64,000 nt of DNA, from the NCBI RefSeq assembly GCF_002733955.1, contig NZ_NVXQ01000024.1, positions 62,001-126,000 on the forward strand, in the 5' to 3' direction. The position numbers were made by a program, and so were the translations under genes. The notes under the pieces are model-generated. The model was not told the DNA's origin and searched no databases. It was given only the letters and a program-made list of their open reading frames with translations. The DNA comes from Hoeflea sp. Lineage in GTDB: Bacteria > Pseudomonadota > Alphaproteobacteria > Rhizobiales > Rhizobiaceae. Within the stretch, counting starts at the first letter, position 1, and every line of letters begins with the position of its first letter. This document shows positions 26,419 to 39,514 of this stretch, in pieces.

Positions 26419-28160
26419 CAAATCTTGGGGCATTCATAGCCGGGCTTGGACCAATGGGGGATTCCGGGCGCAGCCGCGGCCGGACACCGCTTGAATTCGA
26501 AGGCGTGCGCAAGGCGCAAGGCGCGCAGGCGAAAAACCGCATCATCATCGCGATTGCCTGTTTTGCCGTATTCTACTCGGCCATCGGCGCACGGCTGGTG
26601 CAGTACGGAATGCGCTCGCCGGAGACCGTGTCGTCGATTGCCCGCGCCGATCAGCTGCTGATCTCGCGGCCCGATCTGCTCGACCGCAACGGCGAAGTGC
26701 TGGCCACCGACATTCGCACTGTGTCGCTGTTTGCCGAGCCCAACAAGATCGTTGATGCCGACGAGGCGGTCGAATTGCTGGCCACGGTACTGCCCGATCT
26801 CGACATGCGCGGCATCCACCGCAAGCTGTCGTCGAATTCGCGGTTCCAGTGGCTCAGACGCCAGCTCACCCCCAAGCAGCAAAGCCAGATCCTTTCGCTG
26901 GGTATCCCGGGCATCGGTTTCCGGCCGGAAACGCGGCGCTTCTATCCCGGCGGGCCAACGGCCTCGCATGTCGTCGGTCACGTCAATATCGACAACAAGG
27001 GCATCGCCGGCATGGAAAAATATGTCGATGGTGATGGCCTCGGCGACCTGGCGGCGGCAGGGATGACCGTCAATGAAGATCTCAAGCCGGTGCGGCTGTC
27101 GCTCGATCTCAGGGTGCAGCATGTGCTGCGTGATGAGCTTGCCGGTGCGATGGAGCGCTACAAGGCGATTGCCGCGGCCGGTGTCGTGCTCAACGTCCAT
27201 ACCGGCGAAGTGATCGGCATGTCATCGCTGCCTGATTACGATCCCAACAACCCGGTCGAAGCGCTGCAGAAGGACCGGCTCAACCGGATGTCGGCCGGTA
27301 CCTACGAGATGGGTTCCACCTTCAAGGCCTTCACCACGGCGATGGCGCTCGATTCCGGCCTGGTGAAAATCTCGGATTCGTTCGATGCCCGCGGCTCGAT
27401 CCGCATCGGTGGTTTCACCATCAAGGACTTCCATGGCAAGAACCGCGTGCTGAGCGTGCCGGAGATCTTCATCTATTCCTCCAATATCGGCACCGCCCGA
27501 ATGGCCGATCTGGTCGGTATCCCGGGGCACAAGGAGTTCCTGACCAGGCTCGGCCTGCTAACCCGGATGAAGACCGAGCTGCCGGAAGTTGCGACGCCCA
27601 ACCAGCCGAATGAATGGAAGAAGATCAATTCGATCACCATCTCCTTTGGCCATGGCGTGTCGACGACACCGCTGCAGACGGCCGTTGCCGCTGCGGCACT
27701 GATGAATGGCGGCAAACTGATCGAGCCGACCTTCCTGCCGCGCACGGCGGAAGAGGCGGAAAGGGTCGCGGTTCCGGTGATCCAGCCCTCGACCAGCAAG
27801 CACATGCGCGATCTGATGCAGCTCAATGCCACCAAGGGAACCGGCGGTTCGGGCTCGCGTGCCGCAGTCGAGGGTTTCCGCGTCGGCGGCAAGACCGGTA
27901 CCGCCGAAAAGGTGGTCAACGGGCGTTACTCGTCCGCCGTCCGCTTCAACGCGTTTTTATCCGCCTTCCCGATCGACAATCCGGAATATGTGGTTCTGGT
28001 GGTGATTGACGAACCCAAGCCGGAAGAAGGCAAGCACTCGGCGACCGCCGGCCTGAACGCGGCTCCGACGGTGGGCGCCATCATTCGCCGCTCCGCAGCC
28101 TTTCTTGGCGTCCGGCCGCAGTTTGGAAATGACACCCAGGCATTGTCCTTGTCATACTGA
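26415..28160 (+). CDS. ftsI: peptidoglycan transpeptidase FtsI (PBP3)
   Basis: 581-residue septal transpeptidase with a single N-terminal anchor (approximately residues 43-62), a dimerisation domain and a penicillin-binding domain. Active-site motifs are S301-T-F-K304, S355-S-N357 and K493-T-G495. It overlaps ftsL by four bases (ATGA). An unusually long cytoplasmic N-terminus (about 40 residues, basic and Gly-rich) is common in rhizobia. Confidence 0.96.
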   Translation: MTNLGAFIAGLGPMGDSGRSRGRTPLEFEGVRKAQGAQAKNRIIIAIACFAVFYSAIGARLVQYGMRSPETVSSIARADQLLISRPDLLDRNGEVLATDIRTVSLFAEPNKIVDADEAVELLATVLPDLDMRGIHRKLSSNSRFQWLRRQLTPKQQSQILSLGIPGIGFRPETRRFYPGGPTASHVVGHVNIDNKGIAGMEKYVDGDGLGDLAAAGMTVNEDLKPVRLSLDLRVQHVLRDELAGAMERYKAIAAAGVVLNVHTGEVIGMSSLPDYDPNNPVEALQKDRLNRMSAGTYEMGSTFKAFTTAMALDSGLVKISDSFDARGSIRIGGFTIKDFHGKNRVLSVPEIFIYSSNIGTARMADLVGIPGHKEFLTRLGLLTRMKTELPEVATPNQPNEWKKINSITISFGHGVSTTPLQTAVAAAALMNGGKLIEPTFLPRTAEEAERVAVPVIQPSTSKHMRDLMQLNATKGTGGSGSRAAVEGFRVGGKTGTAEKVVNGRYSSAVRFNAFLSAFPIDNPEYVVLVVIDEPKPEEGKHSATAGLNAAPTVGAIIRRSAAFLGVRPQFGNDTQALSLSY

Positions 28161-28239
28161 AAACACATGTGGCGGGCAGGCATCGCTGATATTCATTGAA
28201 CCGCCTATTTTCCCGAGAAACGAAAGACCAGAGCATTTC

Positions 28240-29709
28240 ATGAAATTGTCCGCGTTGATCGCCGCCCTTCCAACTGGATCCATCGCCGTTCCGCAAGCCG
28301 CGGATACCGAGCTTCCCGTGACCGGATTGACGGCTGACAGCCGGATGGTCGAGCCGGGCAACCTGTTCTTCGCGCTTGCGGGCGTGAAGACGGATGGCGC
28401 ACGGTTTGTTGCCCAGGCGGCATCCAAAGGTGCGGTCGCCGTTGTCGCCGGTCATGACGCCATACTTGCCGACCCGACTTTGCCTGTGCTCCGGGCAGAC
28501 GACCCGCGGCAGGCGCTGGCACGCGCGGCTGCCGCCTTTTACGGCCCGCAACCGCGGGTGATGGCGGCGGTGACCGGAACCGCGGGCAAGACCTCGGTTG
28601 CGTCTTTCCTGCGCCAGATCTGGGCCCATGCCGGCGAGCAGGCGGCGATGCTGGGCACCACCGGCGTGACAGCTCCTGGCCGCACCGACTATGGCACGCT
28701 GACGACGCCGGATCCGGTCGCGCTGCACCGGCTGCTGGCGGAGCTTGCCAGCGAAGGCGTGACACATGCAGCCATGGAGGCCTCGAGCCACGGGCTTGAC
28801 CAGCGCCGCCTCGACGGGGTTTCGCTCAGTGTCGCGGGTTTTACCAATCTGGGCCGTGACCACATGGATTATCACGCCAGCATGGATGACTACATGGCCG
28901 CCAAGATGCGGCTGTTCGATACGCTGCTGCCCAAGGGCATGCCGGCGGTGATCTTTGCCGATGATCCCTGGTCGGAAAAGGCCGTCGAGGTGGCCGAGCG
29001 GGCCGGCGCGCGGGTGCTGACCGTGGGCCGCAAGGGCGGCTTCCTGAGCCTCAAGCGGGTTGAACATCTGCGTCACAAGCAGGTGCTGGAAGTGCACATG
29101 GAAGGCCGGATTTTCGAGGTTGACCTGCCGCTGGCCGGTGATTTCCAGGTTTCCAACGCGCTGGTGGCGGCGGGAATGGCGATTGCCTCGGGCACGTCGG
29201 CAGATCAGGTGATGGCGGCACTCGAGCACCTGACCGGAGCCTCCGGGCGGCTGGAACTGATCGGCTCGACACCGCAAGGGGCGCCTGCCTATGTCGATTA
29301 TGCACACAAGCCCGAGGCGCTGGAGAACGTGCTCGAGGCGGTGCGACCGTTCACCACCGGCCGGGTGATCGTGGTGTTTGGCTGCGGCGGCGACCGGGAT
29401 CGCGGCAAGCGGCCGATCATGGGTGATATCGCCATGCGGCATGCCGACGTGGTGATCGTCACCGACGACAATCCGCGCTCGGAAGATCCGGCATCAATCC
29501 GCGCCGAGATCATGGCCGCAGCCAGTGGGGCGACGGAGATCGGCGACCGGGCAACGGCGATCAGCACGGCAGTTTCCATGCTCGACGCAGGCGACACCCT
29601 GATCGTCGCCGGCAAGGGGCATGAAGAGGGTCAAATCATCGGAGAGAAGGTTCTGCCGTTCTCCGATCACACCGAAATTCGCAAGGCACTGGAGGAACTC
29701 AAGGCATGA
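28240..29709 (+). CDS. murE: UDP-MurNAc-L-Ala-D-Glu:meso-diaminopimelate ligase
   Basis: 489-residue cytosolic Mur ligase adding meso-diaminopimelate. The ATP loop is TGTAGKTS with K117. The D410-N-P-R413 motif specifies meso-diaminopimelate rather than lysine. The ATG at 28240 gives the normal N-terminus; the frame is open further upstream but that part overlaps the end of ftsI. The stop overlaps the murF start. Confidence 0.96.
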   Translation: MKLSALIAALPTGSIAVPQAADTELPVTGLTADSRMVEPGNLFFALAGVKTDGARFVAQAASKGAVAVVAGHDAILADPTLPVLRADDPRQALARAAAAFYGPQPRVMAAVTGTAGKTSVASFLRQIWAHAGEQAAMLGTTGVTAPGRTDYGTLTTPDPVALHRLLAELASEGVTHAAMEASSHGLDQRRLDGVSLSVAGFTNLGRDHMDYHASMDDYMAAKMRLFDTLLPKGMPAVIFADDPWSEKAVEVAERAGARVLTVGRKGGFLSLKRVEHLRHKQVLEVHMEGRIFEVDLPLAGDFQVSNALVAAGMAIASGTSADQVMAALEHLTGASGRLELIGSTPQGAPAYVDYAHKPEALENVLEAVRPFTTGRVIVVFGCGGDRDRGKRPIMGDIAMRHADVVIVTDDNPRSEDPASIRAEIMAAASGATEIGDRATAISTAVSMLDAGDTLIVAGKGHEEGQIIGEKVLPFSDHTEIRKALEELKA

Positions 29710-31139
29710 GCATGCTGTGGACCTCACAAGAGATGATCGAAGCCATGGACGGGCGTCCCGTGGGCGCCCTGCCTGACGGCGTGAATGGCATTTCCATCGA
29801 CAGCCGCACGGTCGGCGAGGGCGATGCCTTCTTCGCCATCAAGGGCGACCGGTTCGACGGGCATGACTTTGCCAGCGTGGCGGTGGCCAATGGCGCCGGC
29901 CTGCTGGTGGTGTCGGAATCGAAGCTGCCGGCGCTTGGCCGGCTGACTGCGCCGATGATCGTGGTCAACGACGTACTGGCTGCGCTCGAGGATCTGGGGC
30001 GGGCTTCACGGGCACGCAGCGAAGCCAAAATCATCGCGGTGACCGGCTCGGTGGGCAAGACCTCGACCAAGGAAATGCTGCGCCATGTGCTCGAACCTTC
30101 AGGCGAAGTGCATGCCTCCGTGGCGTCCTTCAACAATCACTGGGGCGTGCCGCTGACGCTGGCGCGGATGCCGGCGAGCACCGCCTATGGCGTGTTCGAA
30201 ATCGGCATGAACCATCCCGACGAGATCCGGCCGCTGGTCAAGATGGTCAAGCCGCATATCGCGATCATCACCACGGTGGCGGCTGCGCATATGGGAAACT
30301 TCAAGAACCTGACCGAGATCGCGGCGGCAAAAGCGGAGATCATGGAAGGGCTCGTTGAAGACGGCCATGTGCTGCTCAACCGCGACAACGAAAAATATGG
30401 CTGGCTCAAGAAGCGCGCCGGCGAGCTGGGTGTCGCCCATGTCCTCTCCTTCGGTGAGAACAGCAAGGCCGATTATCGCCTGCTCAATTGCAAGCTGTTG
30501 CCGGATTGCTCGACCATCACGGCGCGGATCGGCAGTGACGAGGTTGCTGTCAAGATCGGTGCGCCCGGTCGCCATCACGTGCAGAACGCGCTTGCCGTTC
30601 TCGGCGCGGTGCAGCTCTCCGGCGCCAATCTCGCCAAGGCCAGTCATGCGCTTGCCGCTCTCTCGGCTGAAAAGGGGCGCGGCGCGCGGCACAGCCTGAA
30701 GATCGGTGACGGCAGTTTCGTGCTGATCGACGAAAGCTACAATGCCAATCCCGCCTCGATGCGCGCCGCGCTCGAGCTGCTGCGCGACACGCCGGTGCGG
30801 CTCAGGGGCCGCCGCATCGCGGTGCTGGGCGACATGCTGGAAATGGGACGGTTTTCCGAGCAGGTGCATCGTGACCTGGCTGCCTCACTGGCGGAAACGG
30901 GAGCAGATCTGGTCTGTCTCGCGGGGCCGGAAATGCGGGCGCTGCGCGACGAGTTGGGAACAAATATCGAGACGGTCTACCGCGAAGAGGCAACCGAGCT
31001 GGCGGACCATCTCAAGTCGGTTATCAGGGATGGCGACGTGGTGATGGTCAAGTCGTCGCTCGGCATCGGCTTCGGTCGCATTGTCAAGGCGTTGCTTGAC
31101 AAGTACCCGCTGCTGACTGACAGCAGCACGCAAGATTAA
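29706..31139 (+). CDS. murF: UDP-MurNAc-tripeptide:D-Ala-D-Ala ligase
   Basis: 477-residue Mur ligase that adds D-alanyl-D-alanine to the precursor. The P-loop is [14 protein letters not shown] near residues 115-128; [21 protein letters not shown] and [15 protein letters not shown] are MurF signatures. Its ATG overlaps the murE stop by four bases. Confidence 0.96.
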   Translation: MSMLWTSQEMIEAMDGRPVGALPDGVNGISIDSRTVGEGDAFFAIKGDRFDGHDFASVAVANGAGLLVVSESKLPALGRLTAPMIVVNDVLAALEDLGRASRARSEAKIIAVTGSVGKTSTKEMLRHVLEPSGEVHASVASFNNHWGVPLTLARMPASTAYGVFEIGMNHPDEIRPLVKMVKPHIAIITTVAAAHMGNFKNLTEIAAAKAEIMEGLVEDGHVLLNRDNEKYGWLKKRAGELGVAHVLSFGENSKADYRLLNCKLLPDCSTITARIGSDEVAVKIGAPGRHHVQNALAVLGAVQLSGANLAKASHALAALSAEKGRGARHSLKIGDGSFVLIDESYNANPASMRAALELLRDTPVRLRGRRIAVLGDMLEMGRFSEQVHRDLAASLAETGADLVCLAGPEMRALRDELGTNIETVYREEATELADHLKSVIRDGDVVMVKSSLGIGFGRIVKALLDKYPLLTDSSTQD

Positions 31140-31159
31140 AGATATCGGGGACCGAACTC

Positions 31160-32263
31160 ATGCTCATCTGGTTGGTGGATCTGGCGGACAAGGTCCAGTT
31201 TTTCAATCTTTTCAGATACATCACCTTCAGAACCGGTGCGGCGATGTTCACTGCGGCGTTGATCGTGTTCCTGTTCGGACCGCGAATCATCGCCTCGCTG
31301 AAGGTGCGCCAGGGCCGGGGACAGCCAATCCGCGCCGACGGACCGCAGACGCATTTTCTCAAGGCCGGCACGCCGACCATGGGCGGGTTGATGATCCTGG
31401 CGGGCATTGTCGGCTCGTCGCTGTTGTGGGCGGACCTGTCGAGCGTCTACGTCGTCACCACGCTCCTGGTGACGCTCGGCTTCGGTGCGATCGGCTTTTA
31501 TGATGACTATCTGAAGGTCACCAAGCAGAGCGATAAGGGGTTTTCCGGCAAGGCTCGGCTCGGGCTTGAATTCATTATCGCAGGTCTGGCGGTGTTTTTC
31601 ATCATGCAGGCCTCGATGGCGGCAACCACGGTCAATGGCTCGACCTTCGGCTCCTCGATCGCCTTTCCGATCTTCAAGGATCTGCTTCTTGACCTGGGCT
31701 GGTTCTTCATCGCCTTTGGCGCCTTCGTGATCGTTTCAGCCGGCAACGCGGTTAACCTGACCGATGGTCTCGACGGGTTGGCGATCGTGCCGGTGATGAT
31801 CGCCGCAGCTTCGTTCGGCGCCATCGCCTATCTCGCCGGCAACGCGGTGTTCGCCAATTACCTGCAGATCCATTTCGTGCCCGGCACCGGCGAACTGGCG
31901 GTGATCCTGGGTGCGGTGATCGGCGCGGGCCTCGGCTTTCTCTGGTTCAATGCGCCGCCGGCGGCAATCTTCATGGGCGACACCGGATCGCTGGCGCTTG
32001 GCGGCCTGATCGGCACGGTGGCTGTCGCCACCAAGCACGAGATTGTCATGGCCATTATCGGCGGTCTGTTCGTGATCGAGGCACTCTCGGTGATCATCCA
32101 GGTTGGCTGGTTCAAGCTGACCGGCAAGCGGGTGTTCCTGATGGCGCCGATCCACCACCATTTCGAAAGACTTGGCTGGACCGAAAGCCAGGTCGTGGTC
32201 CGGTTCTGGATCATTGCGGTCGGGCTGGCGATGCTCGGTCTTGCGACGCTGAAGCTGAGATAA
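31160..32263 (+). CDS. mraY: phospho-MurNAc-pentapeptide transferase
   Basis: 367-residue integral membrane enzyme with about ten helices, forming lipid I from UDP-MurNAc-pentapeptide and undecaprenyl phosphate. Signatures are [15 protein letters not shown], the [22 protein letters not shown] metal-site loop (aspartates near 114-115), [13 protein letters not shown] and [13 protein letters not shown]. Starts 20 bases after murF. Confidence 0.97.
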   Translation: MLIWLVDLADKVQFFNLFRYITFRTGAAMFTAALIVFLFGPRIIASLKVRQGRGQPIRADGPQTHFLKAGTPTMGGLMILAGIVGSSLLWADLSSVYVVTTLLVTLGFGAIGFYDDYLKVTKQSDKGFSGKARLGLEFIIAGLAVFFIMQASMAATTVNGSTFGSSIAFPIFKDLLLDLGWFFIAFGAFVIVSAGNAVNLTDGLDGLAIVPVMIAAASFGAIAYLAGNAVFANYLQIHFVPGTGELAVILGAVIGAGLGFLWFNAPPAAIFMGDTGSLALGGLIGTVAVATKHEIVMAIIGGLFVIEALSVIIQVGWFKLTGKRVFLMAPIHHHFERLGWTESQVVVRFWIIAVGLAMLGLATLKLR

Positions 32264-32266
32264 TTG

Positions 32267-33688
32267 ATGATCGCGGCTTCCACATTTCGCGGCCGGCGGG
32301 TGGCGCTGTTCGGTTTGGGCGGATCGGGGCTGGCGACCGCGAAGTCGCTTGTCGCGGGAGGCGCGGATGTGTCGGCATGGGACGACAACCCGGCCCAGGT
32401 CGAGGCGGCAAAGGGCGCGGGGATTCCGGTCGCAGATCTTCGCGATCTGGACTGGGGTTCGCTCGATACGCTGGTTCTCGCTCCGGGCGTGCCTCTGACC
32501 CATCCCAAGCCGCATTGGACGGTGGAACTCGCCAACAGCCACGATGTCGAAATTATCGGTGATGTCGAGATCTTCGTGCGGGAACGCCGCGCGCAGGCGC
32601 CGGGAAGCCCGTTCATCGCCATCACCGGGACCAACGGAAAATCCACCACCACGGCGCTGATTGCTCACCTGATCGCGCATAGCGGCCGTGATGCGCAGCT
32701 GGGCGGCAATATCGGAACCGCGGTGCTGACGCTTGCACCGCCGGCGGCCGAGCGGGTGCATGTGGTCGAGTGCTCGTCCTACCAGATCGATCTGGCGCCT
32801 TCGCTCGACCCGAGCGCCGGACTGCTGCTCAACCTGACGCCCGACCATCTCGACCGGCATGGCTCGATGCAGCACTATGCCGACGTCAAGGCGCGGCTTG
32901 TGGCGCAGAGCGATGTTGCGATCATAGGTGTCGATGACGAATGGTGCCGCGGCATTGCCGACAATCTGGAAAGCCAGGCTGGAACCGTCGTGCGGATTTC
33001 CAAGGATCATGCTCTGGAGGATGGCCTGTTTGCGCAAGGGGCACTGATCCGCCAGAGCAAGGCCGGCGTGGTCCATGATCTGGCTGATCTGGACGGTATC
33101 GCCACGCTGCGCGGAGCGCACAATGCTCAGAATGCGGCGGCGGCCATTGCCGCCTGCCAGGCGGTTGGGCTGAGCGAAGATGAAATCCGCGCCGGTCTGG
33201 CCGCATTCCCCGGCCTCAAGCACCGGATGCAGCCAGTGGCGCGGTGCGGCCGTGTGGTCTTCGTCAATGATTCCAAGGCAACCAATGCGGAAGCCGCGGC
33301 CCCGGCATTGCAGAGTTTTGAGCCGATCTACTGGATCGCCGGCGGACTGCCCAAGGAGGGCGGCATTGCAGCCCTGGAGCCGTTTTTCCCGCGCATTGCC
33401 AAGGCCTACCTGATCGGCGAAGCCGCGGCCGGGTTTGCCGCCACCATCGGCGCGCATGCCCCCTTCGAGATCTCGGACACGCTCGACAATGCAGTGGCTG
33501 CAGCGGCTCGAGATGCAGCCTCCGATACAGCCGCGATGCCGGCTGTGCTATTGTCTCCGGCCTGTGCCAGCTTCGATCAGTACCGCAATTTTGAGGTCAG
33601 GGGTGACGCCTACGTCAGCCTCGTGTCTGGTCTGGATGATATTGAAATGCTCATCGATGTCGAAAACATTGGAGAACATCATGGTTAG
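32267..33688 (+). CDS. murD: UDP-MurNAc-L-alanine:D-glutamate ligase
   Basis: 473-residue Mur ligase adding D-glutamate. The N-terminal Rossmann motif is [16 protein letters not shown], the P-loop [11 protein letters not shown] near residues 115-125, and [15 protein letters not shown] marks the C-terminal domain. The ATG at 32267 is preferred over an adjacent TTG. The end overlaps ftsW by eight bases. Confidence 0.95.
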   Translation: MIAASTFRGRRVALFGLGGSGLATAKSLVAGGADVSAWDDNPAQVEAAKGAGIPVADLRDLDWGSLDTLVLAPGVPLTHPKPHWTVELANSHDVEIIGDVEIFVRERRAQAPGSPFIAITGTNGKSTTTALIAHLIAHSGRDAQLGGNIGTAVLTLAPPAAERVHVVECSSYQIDLAPSLDPSAGLLLNLTPDHLDRHGSMQHYADVKARLVAQSDVAIIGVDDEWCRGIADNLESQAGTVVRISKDHALEDGLFAQGALIRQSKAGVVHDLADLDGIATLRGAHNAQNAAAAIAACQAVGLSEDEIRAGLAAFPGLKHRMQPVARCGRVVFVNDSKATNAEAAAPALQSFEPIYWIAGGLPKEGGIAALEPFFPRIAKAYLIGEAAAGFAATIGAHAPFEISDTLDNAVAAAARDAASDTAAMPAVLLSPACASFDQYRNFEVRGDAYVSLVSGLDDIEMLIDVENIGEHHG

Positions 33689-34835
33689 CCGCGTTGAACG
33701 TGGGCCGGTCGCCGACTGGTTCTGGACCATAGATCGCCTGTTTCTTGCGGCGTTTATCGGCCTGATGGGGATTGGCCTGATGTTGTCCTTTGCAGCCAGC
33801 CCGGCGGTGGCCGAAAGGCTCGGACTGGACAGCTTCCATTTCGTCGAGCGTCATGGCGTGTTCCTGCTGCCTGCGCTTGCGGTGATGGTCGGGGTGTCGT
33901 TTCTGAACCCGCGCCAGGTCAGGCGCAGTGCGCTGTTCCTGCTGGTGGCGTCCATCGTGATGATGATGATGGCGTTGTTCTTCGGGGTCGAGATCAAGGG
34001 ATCGCGGCGCTGGATCTCGATTCTGGGCATTTCCGTCCAGCCATCTGAGTTCATGAAGCCCGCCTTCGTGGTGATCTGTGCCTGGCTGTTCTCCGAACGC
34101 TCGCGGCATCCGGAAATCCCCGGCAACCTGTTTGCCATCATCCTGTTCGGTATCGTGGCCGCCTTGCTGGTTGCGCAACCCGACCTGGGGCAGACCATGC
34201 TGACGGCTGCGGTCTGGGGCGGGATGTTCTTCATGGCCGGCATGTCGTGGTTCTGGATTGCGCTGCTGGGCGGACTTGCCATTGCCGGGTTCATCTCGGC
34301 CTATTTCATGTTCCCGCACGTGGCCGAGCGCATCAACGGCTTCCTGTTCGGCGAGGGCGACAGCTTCCAGGTCGACACTGCGCGCGAGGCGATCATCCGG
34401 GGTGACTGGCTGGGACAGGGCCCGGGCGAGGGCACGATCAAGCGGATTCTGCCCGACAGCCACACCGACTTCGTCTTCTCGGTCGCGGCCGAGGAATTCG
34501 GCATCATCTTCTGCATGGTGCTGGTGCTGTTGTTCGGCTTCGTGGTCATTCGCGGGCTGATCCGCGCGGGCCAGGAGCAGGACGATTTTACCCGGCTGGC
34601 AGTGGCCGGGCTGTCGCTGCTGATCGGCTTCCAGTCGTTCATCAATATCGGCGTCAATCTCGAACTGCTGCCGGCCAAGGGCATGACGCTGCCGCTGATT
34701 TCCTATGGTGGCTCGTCGATGATTGCAGTCTCGATCACCGCCGGTTTCGTGCTGGCGCTGACACGGCGCAGACCCGAGAGCCGAGCGCAGCCACGGACGG
34801 TCTACCGTCCCATGGCGAGCGTGGCGGCGGAATAG
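33681..34835 (+). CDS. ftsW: SEDS-family peptidoglycan glycosyltransferase FtsW
   Basis: 384-residue membrane protein of the SEDS family with ten helices; it polymerises septal glycan together with FtsI. Typical segments are [46 protein letters not shown] and the C-terminal [11 protein letters not shown]. The ATG at 33681 lies inside the end of murD with GGAG nine bases before it. The frame extends upstream within murD but without FtsW features. Confidence 0.95.
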   Translation: MVSRVERGPVADWFWTIDRLFLAAFIGLMGIGLMLSFAASPAVAERLGLDSFHFVERHGVFLLPALAVMVGVSFLNPRQVRRSALFLLVASIVMMMMALFFGVEIKGSRRWISILGISVQPSEFMKPAFVVICAWLFSERSRHPEIPGNLFAIILFGIVAALLVAQPDLGQTMLTAAVWGGMFFMAGMSWFWIALLGGLAIAGFISAYFMFPHVAERINGFLFGEGDSFQVDTAREAIIRGDWLGQGPGEGTIKRILPDSHTDFVFSVAAEEFGIIFCMVLVLLFGFVVIRGLIRAGQEQDDFTRLAVAGLSLLIGFQSFINIGVNLELLPAKGMTLPLISYGGSSMIAVSITAGFVLALTRRRPESRAQPRTVYRPMASVAAE

Positions 34836-34839
34836 GATC

Positions 34840-35967
34840 ATGGTGGAAAGCAAGCTTTTTCTGCTGTCTGCGGGCGGCACCGGTGGACATCTGTTTCCGG
34901 CGCAGGCGCTGGCGCACGAGCTGACGGCGCGCGGTCACCGGGTTCACCTGGTCACCGACAGCCGCGCCGAGCGGTTCGCCGGCAAGTTCCCCGCCTCGGA
35001 GATCCACGTGGTGCGTTCCGCCACCATCGGCTCGAAAAATCCGATCAAGGTGATCAAGTCGCTTTGGACCCTGTTCAAGGGCGTGCGCGAAGCAGGCGCC
35101 TTGCTGCGCGAGATCCGGCCGGATGCGGTGATCGGATTTGGCGGTTATCCGACCATCCCGCCCTTGCTGGCGGCATCCAATGCCGGTCTGCCAACCATGC
35201 TGCATGAGCAGAATGCGGTGATGGGACGGGCCAACAAGGCTCTGGCCTCCCGGGTCAAGGCCATTGCCGGCGGCTTCCTGCCCGAGGGCAAGGGACGTTA
35301 CGCCGACAAGACCGTGGTGACCGGCAATCCGGTGCGGCCGGAGGTGATCACTGCGGCCGCGATCCCTTACGTCCCCTCGCTTGAGGGGGAGCGGTTCCGG
35401 CTGGTGGTGTTTGGCGGCAGCCAGGGCGCTCAGTTCTTTTCCGACGCCATTCCCTCGGCCATTTCCCTGTTGCCGGAGGAACTCAGGGCACGGCTGGAAC
35501 TGACCCAGCAGGCACGGCGGGAAGACGAGGCGCAGGTGCGGGCGCGGCTCGAGGACATGGGTGTGAAGGCCGAGGTGTCTCCGTTCTTCACTGATATGGC
35601 GGCGCGCATTGGCGCTGCGCATCTTGTTGTTTCGCGGTCCGGCGCTTCGACTGTCTCCGAGATTGCCGTGATCGGCCGTTCCGCCATTCTGGTGCCATAT
35701 CCCTTTGCACTTGACCACGACCAGGCAGCCAATGCCCAGGCGCTGATGGCCAAGGGCGGCGCCAGCGTGGTCAAGCAGTCTGATCTTTCGGCCCAGCTTC
35801 TTTCCGACATGATTGCCGACCGCATGAACGATCCCGCCGGGCTGGCCTCGACCGCCGCTGCCGCCCAGGCCACGGGAAAACCCGACGCCGCGCGCTTGCT
35901 TGCCAATCTGGCAGAAGCTATTGCGGAGGGCGTCAGTGTAGATCAATTCAGGAGTTCGACCGCATGA
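34840..35967 (+). CDS. murG: undecaprenyldiphospho-muramoylpentapeptide beta-N-acetylglucosaminyltransferase
   Basis: 375-residue membrane-associated GT-B enzyme making lipid II from lipid I and UDP-GlcNAc. The N-terminal [16 protein letters not shown] glycine loop (residues 7-22), [36 protein letters not shown] and the C-terminal [14 protein letters not shown] are diagnostic. Starts four bases after ftsW and overlaps murC by four. Confidence 0.97.
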   Translation: MVESKLFLLSAGGTGGHLFPAQALAHELTARGHRVHLVTDSRAERFAGKFPASEIHVVRSATIGSKNPIKVIKSLWTLFKGVREAGALLREIRPDAVIGFGGYPTIPPLLAASNAGLPTMLHEQNAVMGRANKALASRVKAIAGGFLPEGKGRYADKTVVTGNPVRPEVITAAAIPYVPSLEGERFRLVVFGGSQGAQFFSDAIPSAISLLPEELRARLELTQQARREDEAQVRARLEDMGVKAEVSPFFTDMAARIGAAHLVVSRSGASTVSEIAVIGRSAILVPYPFALDHDQAANAQALMAKGGASVVKQSDLSAQLLSDMIADRMNDPAGLASTAAAAQATGKPDAARLLANLAEAIAEGVSVDQFRSSTA

Positions 35968-37388
35968 AGATGCCACAAACCATCGGCCTGGTGCATTTTG
36001 TCGGCATCGGCGGCATCGGCATGAGCGGTATTGCCGAGGTGCTGCACAATCTCGGCTACAAGGTGCAGGGCTCGGACCAGTCGGAAAGCGCCAATGTGCA
36101 GCGGCTGCGCGACAAGGGCATCGAAGTCCATATCGGTCACTCCGCCGCCAATCTGGGCGACGCGGAAGTGGTGGTGGTCTCGACCGCGATCAAGAAAAAC
36201 AATCCCGAACTGATGGCAGCGCGCGAGCGGCTGTTGCCGGTGGTGCGCCGGGCCGAAATGCTGGCCGAGCTGATGCGCTTCCGTAATGCGATTGCCATTG
36301 GCGGCACCCACGGCAAGACCACGACGACATCCATGGTGGCGACGTTGCTTGAAGCCGGCGGGCTTGATCCGACCGTGATCAACGGCGGCATCATCAATGC
36401 CTACGGCACCAATGCCCGCATGGGCGAGGGGGAATGGATGGTGGTGGAGGCCGATGAAAGCGACGGCACTTTCCTCAAGCTGCCGGCAGACGTTGCCGTC
36501 ATCACCAATATCGATCCCGAACACCTTGATCACTACGGCACCTTTGACGCGGTGCGTGCGGCGTTTCGGCAATTTGTCGAGAACGTGCCGTTTTACGGCT
36601 TCGGCGTGATGTGCCTCGACCACCCGGAAGTGCAGGCGCTGGTCAGCCGGATCGAGGACCGCCGGGTCATCACCTATGGCGAGAATCCGCAATCGGATGT
36701 CCGCTATTCAAACCACCGCATGGACGGGCCGGTTTCGGTGTTCGACGTGGTGATCCACAAACGCAAGACCGGCGAAGCCATCGAGCTCAAGGATCTGCGG
36801 CTGCCGATGCCCGGCAAGCACAATGTCTCCAATGCAGTTGCCGCGATCGCCGTGGCGTCGGAACTCGGGCTGACACCGGACCAGATCGCCAAGGGGCTGG
36901 GCCAGTTTGGCGGCGTGAAGCGGCGCTTTACCAACACCGGCAGCTGGAATGGCGTCGAGATCTTCGACGATTACGGCCACCACCCGGTCGAGATCAAGGC
37001 GGTGCTGTCGGCAGCGCGTGACGCTTGCCAGGGCCGTGTGATCGCGGTTGCCCAGCCGCACCGCTACTCCCGGCTTGAAAGCCTGTTCGATGAATTTTCC
37101 GCCTGTTTCAACGATGCCAACACGGTGATCATAGCGCCGGTCTACGCTGCCGGCGAGGATCCGATCGAAGGCATCGATTCGGCGTCCCTGGTCTCGAGCA
37201 TGAAGGCCGGCGGTCACCGCGATGCACGGCTGATAGACGGCCCGTCCGCACTTGCGCCGCTGGTTGCCGAGATCGCCAAGCCGGGCGATTACGTCGTCTG
37301 TCTTGGCGCCGGCACGATCACGCAATGGGCCAACCAGCTGCCCAAGGAACTCAATGCGCTGAAGCCTGTGACAGGGGACAATGCATGA
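35964..37388 (+). CDS. murC: UDP-MurNAc:L-alanine ligase
   Basis: 474-residue Mur ligase attaching L-alanine, the first amino acid of the stem peptide. Seen are the [18 protein letters not shown]-terminus, the P-loop [11 protein letters not shown] near 112-122, [11 protein letters not shown], and [14 protein letters not shown] in the C-terminal domain. Overlaps murG (ATGA) and is overlapped by murB. Confidence 0.97.
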   Translation: MKMPQTIGLVHFVGIGGIGMSGIAEVLHNLGYKVQGSDQSESANVQRLRDKGIEVHIGHSAANLGDAEVVVVSTAIKKNNPELMAARERLLPVVRRAEMLAELMRFRNAIAIGGTHGKTTTTSMVATLLEAGGLDPTVINGGIINAYGTNARMGEGEWMVVEADESDGTFLKLPADVAVITNIDPEHLDHYGTFDAVRAAFRQFVENVPFYGFGVMCLDHPEVQALVSRIEDRRVITYGENPQSDVRYSNHRMDGPVSVFDVVIHKRKTGEAIELKDLRLPMPGKHNVSNAVAAIAVASELGLTPDQIAKGLGQFGGVKRRFTNTGSWNGVEIFDDYGHHPVEIKAVLSAARDACQGRVIAVAQPHRYSRLESLFDEFSACFNDANTVIIAPVYAAGEDPIEGIDSASLVSSMKAGGHRDARLIDGPSALAPLVAEIAKPGDYVVCLGAGTITQWANQLPKELNALKPVTGDNA

Positions 37389-38362
37389 AGCCGCTGCAGG
37401 TCGACGGAGAAAAACTGCTGGCATCGCTCGAGGGCAAACTCGGCGATGTCCGCGGACGGCTGACGCCGAATGCCGAGATGTCGAAGGTGACATGGTTCCG
37501 CACCGGCGGTCCGGCGGAAGTGCTGTTCCAGCCGGTTGATGAAGATGATCTGTCTGCCTTTCTGGCCGTGCTGCCGGAAGAGGTTCCGGTGCTGCCGGTC
37601 GGGATCGGCTCCAACCTCCTGGTGCGCGACGGCGGCATTCCGGGTGTTGTCATCCGGCTGTCAGCCAAAGGTTTTGGCCGCGCCGAGCAGGTGTCGGATA
37701 CACGGCTTGCGGCGGGAGCGGTCTGTCCCGACAAGCATCTGGCGGCGCTGGCGCTCGAAACCGGGCTTGGCGGGTTTCATTTCTACCACGGCATTCCCGG
37801 CGCCATCGGCGGCGCTTTGCGGATGAATGCCGGCGCCAATGGCGTGGAAACACGCGAGCGGGTGGTCGAGGTGCACGCGATTGACCGCAAGGGCGCGCGG
37901 CACGTGCTGTCGAATGCTCAGATGGGCTACGCCTACCGGCATTCTTCGGCACCGAAGGACCTGATCTTCACCCGCGCCATCTTCGAAGGCACGCCTGTCG
38001 ACAAGGAGCAGATCCGGGCAGACATGGATGCCGTGCAGCATCACCGGGAGACGGTGCAGCCGATCCGCGAGAAGACCGGCGGCTCGACCTTCAAGAACCC
38101 GGAAGGGACGTCGGCCTGGAAGGAAATCGACAAGGCCGGCTGCCGCGGGCTGACCGTCGGCGGGGCGCAGATGTCGCCGATGCACTGCAATTTCATGATC
38201 AACACCGGCACGGCCTCGGGCTATGAGCTTGAGAACCTTGGCGAAACCGTCCGCGCTCGCGTGCTGGAGACTTCCGGGATCCGGCTCGAATGGGAGATCA
38301 AGCGGCTCGGCCTGTTCGAACCCGGACAGGTGGTGCAGGAATTTCTCGGCCAGATGGTGTGA
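37385..38362 (+). CDS. murB: UDP-N-acetylenolpyruvoylglucosamine reductase
   Basis: 325-residue FAD enzyme reducing the enolpyruvyl group to give UDP-MurNAc. Visible are [25 protein letters not shown] (FAD-binding, about 77-89), [24 protein letters not shown] and GGSTFKNP, which holds the catalytic Ser. The ATG at 37385 overlaps the murC stop. The run of overlapping plus-strand genes ends here; a c-di-GMP gene follows after 108 bases. Confidence 0.96.
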   Translation: MKPLQVDGEKLLASLEGKLGDVRGRLTPNAEMSKVTWFRTGGPAEVLFQPVDEDDLSAFLAVLPEEVPVLPVGIGSNLLVRDGGIPGVVIRLSAKGFGRAEQVSDTRLAAGAVCPDKHLAALALETGLGGFHFYHGIPGAIGGALRMNAGANGVETRERVVEVHAIDRKGARHVLSNAQMGYAYRHSSAPKDLIFTRAIFEGTPVDKEQIRADMDAVQHHRETVQPIREKTGGSTFKNPEGTSAWKEIDKAGCRGLTVGGAQMSPMHCNFMINTGTASGYELENLGETVRARVLETSGIRLEWEIKRLGLFEPGQVVQEFLGQMV

Positions 38363-38470
38363 AAAAAGTGGTGGCGGCTTAGGCGGGTCGTGTCGGCACT
38401 GATCGCGATCGCGGAAGCAAAATGTTAAGACTGTCCTTCTAGCATACCCCGGATTTAAGGGGATGATTTT

Positions 38471-39313
38471 ATGGTCGGTCTCGCCCGCGCATGGATAGTC
38501 AAACAGCTTATGTTTGGCGGGTTTGACTCCTACCGCGATGTCTGCCGCAAGTCGCTCTGGGTGTCGCTGAAGGTGTCTGCGCTCGCCTACGGTCTCAATC
38601 TGTGCGCCCATTTCCTGCTCTATGGCCTGAACCTGATGCCTTACAGCATGGAAAAGGCACTGATCATCGCGACGGTGCTGACGCCTCCGATCACTTTTGT
38701 GCTGGCGATCCTGGCCTATATCTCTGTCGGTTTCGCCATCCACGATCTGGGGGTGTCGCGGGCAGAGCTTGAACGGCTGAGCCGCACCGATACCCTGTCC
38801 GGGCTGCCCAACCGGCGGGCGTTTCTTGAACTTTTTGACCGCTTTGAAGGTGAAAAGGCGTTGCTTGTCTTCGACATCGACCGGTTCAAGTCTGTCAATG
38901 ACAATTATGGGCATCTCGTCGGAGACGAGGTCATCATCAAGGTCGCCAACATGCTGACGACGGTGTTCGGTGACAGATGTGTATGCGCCAGGATCGGCGG
39001 GGAGGAATTCGCGGTTTTTTGCAGTGGCATGGCCTTCGCCGAGTTTGCGGTGCTTGGCGAGAGCGCGCGCCGCAGCGTGGCGGCGATGCAGATCAACGCC
39101 TCTGGCAAGACGTTCACGGTGACCATGTCGGGCGGTCTCACTCGTGCCCGGCCGGGGCAGGGGTTCAGTGAGGTGTTTTCGCGTGCCGACAAATCGCTCT
39201 ATCTCGCCAAGTCCAGCAGCCGCAATCGCATTGTTCTTTACAGTGGCGGTGAAGACGGCAAGCAGGAAGCTCGCACCGACAAAGCGGAAATGACCGAAAG
39301 CGCAGTCGCCTGA
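38471..39313 (+). CDS. membrane GGDEF diguanylate cyclase
   Basis: 280-residue protein that probably makes cyclic di-GMP. Two transmembrane helices (approximately 33-55 and 63-88) precede a GGDEF domain (about 100-265) with the intact active-site motif G176-G-E-E-F180 and the FDIDRFKSVNDNYGHLVGDEV metal/substrate segment. No RxxD inhibitory site is seen upstream of GGEEF. A Lys/Asp/Glu-rich tail follows. It interrupts the dcw cluster between murB and ddl on the same strand, and could be read through from murB. Confidence 0.92.
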   Translation: MVGLARAWIVKQLMFGGFDSYRDVCRKSLWVSLKVSALAYGLNLCAHFLLYGLNLMPYSMEKALIIATVLTPPITFVLAILAYISVGFAIHDLGVSRAELERLSRTDTLSGLPNRRAFLELFDRFEGEKALLVFDIDRFKSVNDNYGHLVGDEVIIKVANMLTTVFGDRCVCARIGGEEFAVFCSGMAFAEFAVLGESARRSVAAMQINASGKTFTVTMSGGLTRARPGQGFSEVFSRADKSLYLAKSSSRNRIVLYSGGEDGKQEARTDKAEMTESAVA

Positions 39314-39514
39314 AACCAGGCCTGATGGGCGGCGCGTAACGTCAGGTTCGAGACTGCGATGGAGCACGGAGCCGGATGCGATTGGACGGGGTACCCAGGT
39401 GCTCCGGCAGGAACCGGATTTCTGACTTTACCTGAATTTACCAAAGCGCCGGTGGGGTTGAGCGCTGCAGGGCTTGAATCAAGTCACAACGTTGTCCGTG
39501 ACTATCCTGGGCAC